Assembly (NCBI GenBank): GCA_903772945.1
Contig: CAICTM010000280.1
Span: forward strand, 1 to 64,000
DNA from: Seminavis robusta
Taxonomy: Eukaryota > Bacillariophyta > Bacillariophyceae > Naviculales > Naviculaceae
Direction: 5' to 3'
Length of the DNA stretch: 64,000 nt
Shown here: positions 60,501 to 64,000 of the stretch, in pieces
Layout: each line of letters begins with the position of its first letter
Numbering within the stretch: position 1 is the first letter of the stretch
Position numbers and translations under genes: made by a program
Notes under the pieces: model-generated
The model's input: the letters and a program-made list of their open reading frames with translations, nothing else
The model's database searches: none
What the model was told of the DNA's origin: nothing

Positions 60501-62621
60501 CCCTCCGACTTGCCCTCTTTCAGCCCATCCAATAGACCATCCAATAGACCATCCATGCTCCCAAGCACTAGCCCTTCCGACACTTCCACAAGCCCCAGCA
60601 TTAGCCCTTCTGACATTCCATCTTCAAGCCCCAGTATAAGTCCATCAAATCAACCATCCATGCTTCCTAGCCTCAGTTCAGATGCTCCATCCTCAAGACC
60701 TAGCAATAGTCCATCTGATGGGCCTTCCATGTCTCCATCAAATGGGCCATCCGAGGTTCCCAGCATCAGCCCTTCTGATGCTCCATCCTCAAATCCGAGC
60801 ACTAGTCCATCTGATTTGCCTTCCATGACTCCGTCAAATAGACCATCCATGCTTCCTAGTTTCAGTTCTGGTACTCCATCCTCAAGACCTAGCAATAGTC
60901 CATCTGATGGGCCTTCCATGACTCCATCGAATGGGCCATCCGATTTCCCCAGCATCAGCCCTTCTGATGCCCCATCCTCAAATCCGAGCACTAGTCCATC
61001 CGTGATTCCATCCACGACTCCATCAAATGGGCCATCCGAGGTTCCCAGCTTCAGCCCTTCTGATGCTCCATCCTCAGAGCCGAGCACTAGTCCATCCATG
61101 ATTCCATCCAGGACTCCATCAAATGGGCCATCCAAGGTCCCCAGCATCAGCCCTTCTGATATACCATCCTCAAGACCAAGCATTGCTCCATCTGATATAC
61201 CATCTTTGAGTCCTAGCAGTGCCCCTTCTGATGTACCATCCATCAATCCATCTGACAAACCATCCATGCTCCCCAGCATCAGCCCATCTGATGTGCCCTC
61301 AACCACTCCCTCAGAAGTTCCGTCCATGTTGCCATCTTCTGCCCCATCTCAAGTTCCGTCCATGTTGCCATCTTCTGCCCCATCTCAATTTCCATCCATG
61401 TTGCCATCTTCTCCCCCATCAGCGGGACCTTACGTGTTCACTAGGCCAACACTGAATACAGCTCTCTCTCTTGGCGATTTCTCCGCGTCAGGTCCATATG
61501 GTATGTGGGTAGAGGACCATGTTTGCATGTGTCTTGGTGTCATATTTTCTGACATAGCTTCACCCATATTTTTGTCAGGTGCCATTGATACCTGGGTAAG
61601 GAATGGATACGGCCTGGATAAATCTATTCCTCAGCATCTTTCCTTATGCGGTTTGCACTGGTCTAACACTTTCCCAATTGGCTGATCAATCCTTCATTCA
61701 TTCCAACACAAACAGGATGTCTCTCTCATCACAGACTTTAACAGTAAGTTGGATATGTCGTTTTCGCTCAAGCTGTGTCCGAGTGTCTAACTTGGCAATG
61801 CAATCCGCACATAACTTGGGCAGCTCTCTTTTATCAAAAATCTACATTCAATGAAGATCTCAATTCCTGGGATACCAGCAGTGTCGATAAAATGAGTAAC
61901 ATGCTTAATGGTGCAACTGCCTTTAACGGTGACATCTCTTCCTGGGACACCAGCAAGGTCACAGACATGAATTCATGTTTTGGTGCTGCATCTGCCTTTA
62001 ACAGGCCCCTCACCAGCTGGGACACTAGCAAGGTTCTCGGCATGAATCTCATGTTCTATTTAGCAACTTCATTCAACCAGGATCTCAGCAATTTTGACAC
62101 AAGTTCCGTGCAGGATTTTGATGGCATGTTTCAAAGTGTAAGTATTTCATGATAGTTTGTTCTGGATCAACAATGCTGCTATTCAATTGACACTGTATTT
62201 TCTGTTCTTGAAAATCTTCAGGCATCGACATTCCAAGGATCAGGACTCTCTGGTTGGAAGACTAATAGTCTAAGCACGATGAAATCAATGTTCAAGGGTG
62301 CCATTAAATTCAATGAAGGTAAATGTTTCATTAATTTTGTTGTTTACTTGCGTACGTGGGCTTTGCAGCAACTACTAACACTATATGGTTCCATGTCTGC
62401 AAGACATCTCTAGCTGGGATGTGTCAGTGGTGTCTACTTTCCAAGAGGCCTTTTCTGGGGCTACAGAATTCAACCGAGATTTGACTGACTGGGCCAGCAA
62501 AATCACCAGCACACCAGCACCCTTCGCCGCGTTTAGAATGTTTCTAGGAACTGCATGTCCTATAACAACACCAGACCCAGACCTCACTGCAAGCCCAAAG
62601 GGGCCCTTCTGCTCCCCCTAG
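54555..62621 (+). CDS. Large membrane-anchored mucin-like protein with DUF285 repeats; frame broken inside a tandem array
   Basis: Exons: 54555-55278, 55438-55726 (or one exon, since the 159-nt gap is open), 55812 to ~59290, a frame-broken array, ~60070-61500, 61579-61595 (17 nt), 61716-61743 (28 nt), 61824-62137, 62222-62318 and 62404-62621. All named junctions are GT-AG and in phase. The N-terminus is acidic and cytosolic-looking; an Ala/Val-rich helix (ASVAAQVGVTIGVAAVTVAA) may span the membrane. Then come a domain with CLDPYSRVLHSAELQGWSTE, a ~1,000-residue Ser/Pro/Thr/Gly region and PSxxPS repeats. The C-terminus has DUF285 units (FNGDISSWDTSKVTDM, FNRPLTSWDTSKVLGM). It is probably a surface or adhesive protein. 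Frame breaks at 59290-60070 mean it is a pseudogene, misassembled, or has a further intron there. Confidence 0.7.
58423..58806 (+). repeat. Eight 48-bp coding repeats (16 residues each)
   Basis: Units of the form TVTPGSPSISPTTESP alternate with TVTPGSPSVTPTTGIP. All are in frame in the large gene. Confidence 0.9.
59238..60420 (+). repeat. About eight ~150-bp coding repeats with frame breaks
   Basis: Each unit begins TCAACAAGTCCTAC and contains CCTAGCGTCACCCCAGG and CCAAGTGTTATCCCATCTC. Single-base losses (for example CCAGGAATCC for CCAGGGAATCC near 59288, and AGGCCAGTCAG for AGGCCAAGTCAG near 59648) switch the frame and create a TGA at 59338. Confidence 0.85.
60420..61430 (+). repeat. PSxxPS-type degenerate coding repeat region
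   Basis: An uninterrupted frame of short Pro/Ser units such as SPSDAPSSNPSTSPSDLPSM and MLPSSAPSQVPS. Sub-arrays recur every ~120-180 bp, for instance GACCTAGCAATAGTCC at about 60706 and 60886. Confidence 0.85.
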
Positions 62622-62668
62622 GAAATCTGATGCAATGACCGCATCATAGCAAAATTAGAGATGGTTTA

Positions 62669-63151
62669 GCTGCCAGAGCCCTCAACCCATTTAATTCTGT
62701 TTCCTGTCTACGGCGGTCCCTGAAGGTATAAGGGTAGGGTTAGAATAGCAATAAGCCAGCGAAAACTGCTCCTATAGCTAGCTAACTAGAAGCAGACACC
62801 TCTAGTGCTTAGCTAGTGCTTAACTTGTGCTTAACTTGTGCTTAACTTGTGCTTAGCTAGCTAGAAGCAAATTCCCCCTAGCTAGAAGCAGATTCCCATA
62901 GCAAGCTAGAAGCAGACACCCCTAGCTAGCTAGAATACTAGCTATATAGCTTTCGTTAGCTTTAGAGTTTTTCCTGGTAGAAGCAGAACCCCCTACTGGG
63001 ATGGATGTAAATAGCTTTAGCTGGTTGGCACCATCCCAGCTAGTATACTTATTTAGTTTTTGCTGACTTATTTGTATTCTAACCCTACCCTCATACATAC
63101 AGGGATCACCGAAGCAGGAAAACAACTAAAGCGGTTGAGGGCTCTGGCAGC
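62669..63151. mobile_element. Foldback/MITE-like element with ~100-bp inverted repeats
   Basis: The left arm (62669 to ~62768, starting GCTGCCAGAGCCCTCAACC) is the imperfect reverse complement of the right arm (~63055-63151, ending GGGCTCTGGCAGC). The inner part is best kept (AGGGTAGGGTTAGAATA against TATTCTAACCCTACCCT). The ~285-bp centre is built of CTAG-rich tandem units and has no coding capacity. The element starts 48 bp after the stop of the large DUF285 gene and may supply its 3' UTR. No clear target duplication was seen. Confidence 0.8.
62805..62859 (+). repeat. Five 11-bp tandem units inside the foldback element
   Basis: GTGCTTAGCTA, three GTGCTTAACTT units and a final GTGCTTAGCTA. 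Confidence 0.9.
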
Positions 63152-63306
63152 AAGACTGCCGAGGTTAAGATGGATGCCCATTCTTAAGAAGCCAGCTTTA
63201 GGCTGTGAAAAACAATTGGTGCGTGGAAAGGCAATTATCGCGAGAGAATCGCGAGAGAACAACAACAACAAAAGAATCGACAGCTGCTGCTAAAGGTGTG
63301 CTGTAA

Positions 63307-63422
63307 TCGATAGAATATACCCCTTGCTAACCATTACCATTACAGCATTTGTCTCTAATAGTAGTCGATAGAATATACCCCTTGCTAACCATTACCATTA
63401 CAGCATTTGTCTCTAATAGTAG
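63307..63422 (+). repeat. Perfect 58-bp tandem duplication
   Basis: Copies 63307-63364 and 63365-63422 appear identical, starting TCGATAGAATATACCCC. There is no difference, so it is recent. Confidence 0.92.
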
Positions 63423-64000
63423 TAGGGACCTGTTGGTGATTGGAATAATGCCCATATTCCACTCCACCTAATCGCATTCTTCGGTCGATCGAAGCTTTCT
63501 GCCGCGATCGATTCGGCTGCTTGCCGCCGATAAATCTCAATGCCTGCTGGTTGTATGGCCCTAGAACCAAGGACTACTCTCTCCCTTATACTATTAGCAA
63601 GAGATACGCACTTGGCTCTGGGACCACACAATCAGCAGCCATCAAGAGAATGAGCTCTCTAACAATGCGAGTGGTGTTTTCGGTCTAATGGCGTTTTTGT
63701 TTGTTCATTCGGCGTGCGAAGGAATCCTGCAAAGCAAATGGTGAGCTTTTCGAAACTCAGTTCCCAGTTTGAAATCTGGTGAGTGAGACCAATCTGTGTT
63801 CTTTGTATTATTTTACTACAAAAGTGAATTCGGCGAGCCGGAACAGCTGGCCAAAATGTGAAGCCAATTTTTGAATCTTCTGAACACAGAACCGTTGGCT
63901 TGGAGTGGACGCCTCAATGGACCAAAAAAAAGGGTACGTAAACAGATTCGATGTTCGTACGAGTGCGATGCTTCGTACGTCCTCCTGGACTTGCTTTTGC
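63423..64000. other. Window end, no gene recognised
   Basis: A 72-codon minus frame at 63413-63631 (GIEIYRRQAAESIAAESFDR) looks faintly protein-like but has no known motif. I do not call it. Nothing else is seen. Confidence 0.4.

Noticed and set aside
57800-60640. Many Gln/Leu/Pro-rich frames in alternative phases of the repeat region
   Set aside because: Frame-shifted readings of the Ser/Pro/Thr repeats of the large gene, not separate genes.

Overview
The window is nuclear DNA of a photosynthetic stramenopile, almost certainly a diatom and probably a raphid pennate. The signs are short (about 60-160 nt) GT-AG introns, a protein with the ER-signal plus AxAFAP-type cleavage site used for diatom complex plastids, a von Willebrand D-like protein with PTSxPT linkers, huge Pro/Ser-rich surface proteins with PSxxPS and DUF285 repeats, helicase-associated-domain proteins, and remains of copia elements. 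The species cannot be fixed from sequence alone.

Layout. 1-1.6 kb is a decayed Ty1/copia pol. 1.9-3.9 kb is the 3' part of a vWD-like secreted protein. 4.2-12.1 kb (-) is the five-exon gene for the spliceosome core protein PRP8, with a long Pro/Gly/Met-rich N-terminal extension. 13.4-14.4 kb (+) is an unknown gene, followed by a pair of 145-149 bp repeats. 16.5-17.8 kb (-) is a frame-shifted unknown gene. 18.4-19.8 kb (-) is geranylgeranyltransferase-I beta, divergent from a DUF819 membrane protein (20.1-21.7 kb). 22.2-23.2 kb (-) is a J-domain coiled-coil protein. 24.1-26.3 kb (+) is a helicase-associated-domain protein, tail to tail with a plastid-type NAD(P)-binding protein (26.5-27.4 kb, -). 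29-34.3 kb holds two low-complexity proteins and an LRR-like protein. 34.9-35.9 kb is a retroelement fragment. 36.2-38.3 kb (-) is a RING-CH/FHA protein and 39.1-40.5 kb (+) an SLC35F-type transporter. 42.1-44.7 kb holds a NUMOD3-like protein, another retroelement 3' fragment and a small possibly NTF2-like protein.

44.7-51.6 kb is transposon-rich. A dead copia reverse transcriptase (YVDG in place of YVDD) lies against what looks like a complete 4.2 kb DNA transposon (47388-51594). This carries an intact DDE_Tnp_4 transposase and two or three accessory ORFs. Its ends combine a 12-bp inverted tip with 107-bp direct repeats that contain iterated CCTAAA boxes. It is the best candidate here for a poorly described system.

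54.6-62.6 kb is one large multi-exon gene for a membrane-anchored, mucin-like protein with C-terminal DUF285 repeats. It has micro-exons of 17 and 28 nt, an in-frame 159-nt intron-like segment, and a ~150-bp tandem array in which the reading frame breaks several times. Directly after its stop codon is a 483-bp foldback/MITE-like element with ~100-bp inverted repeats. Splice sites were placed by eye from GT/AG, reading phase and family similarity; no transcript data were available.
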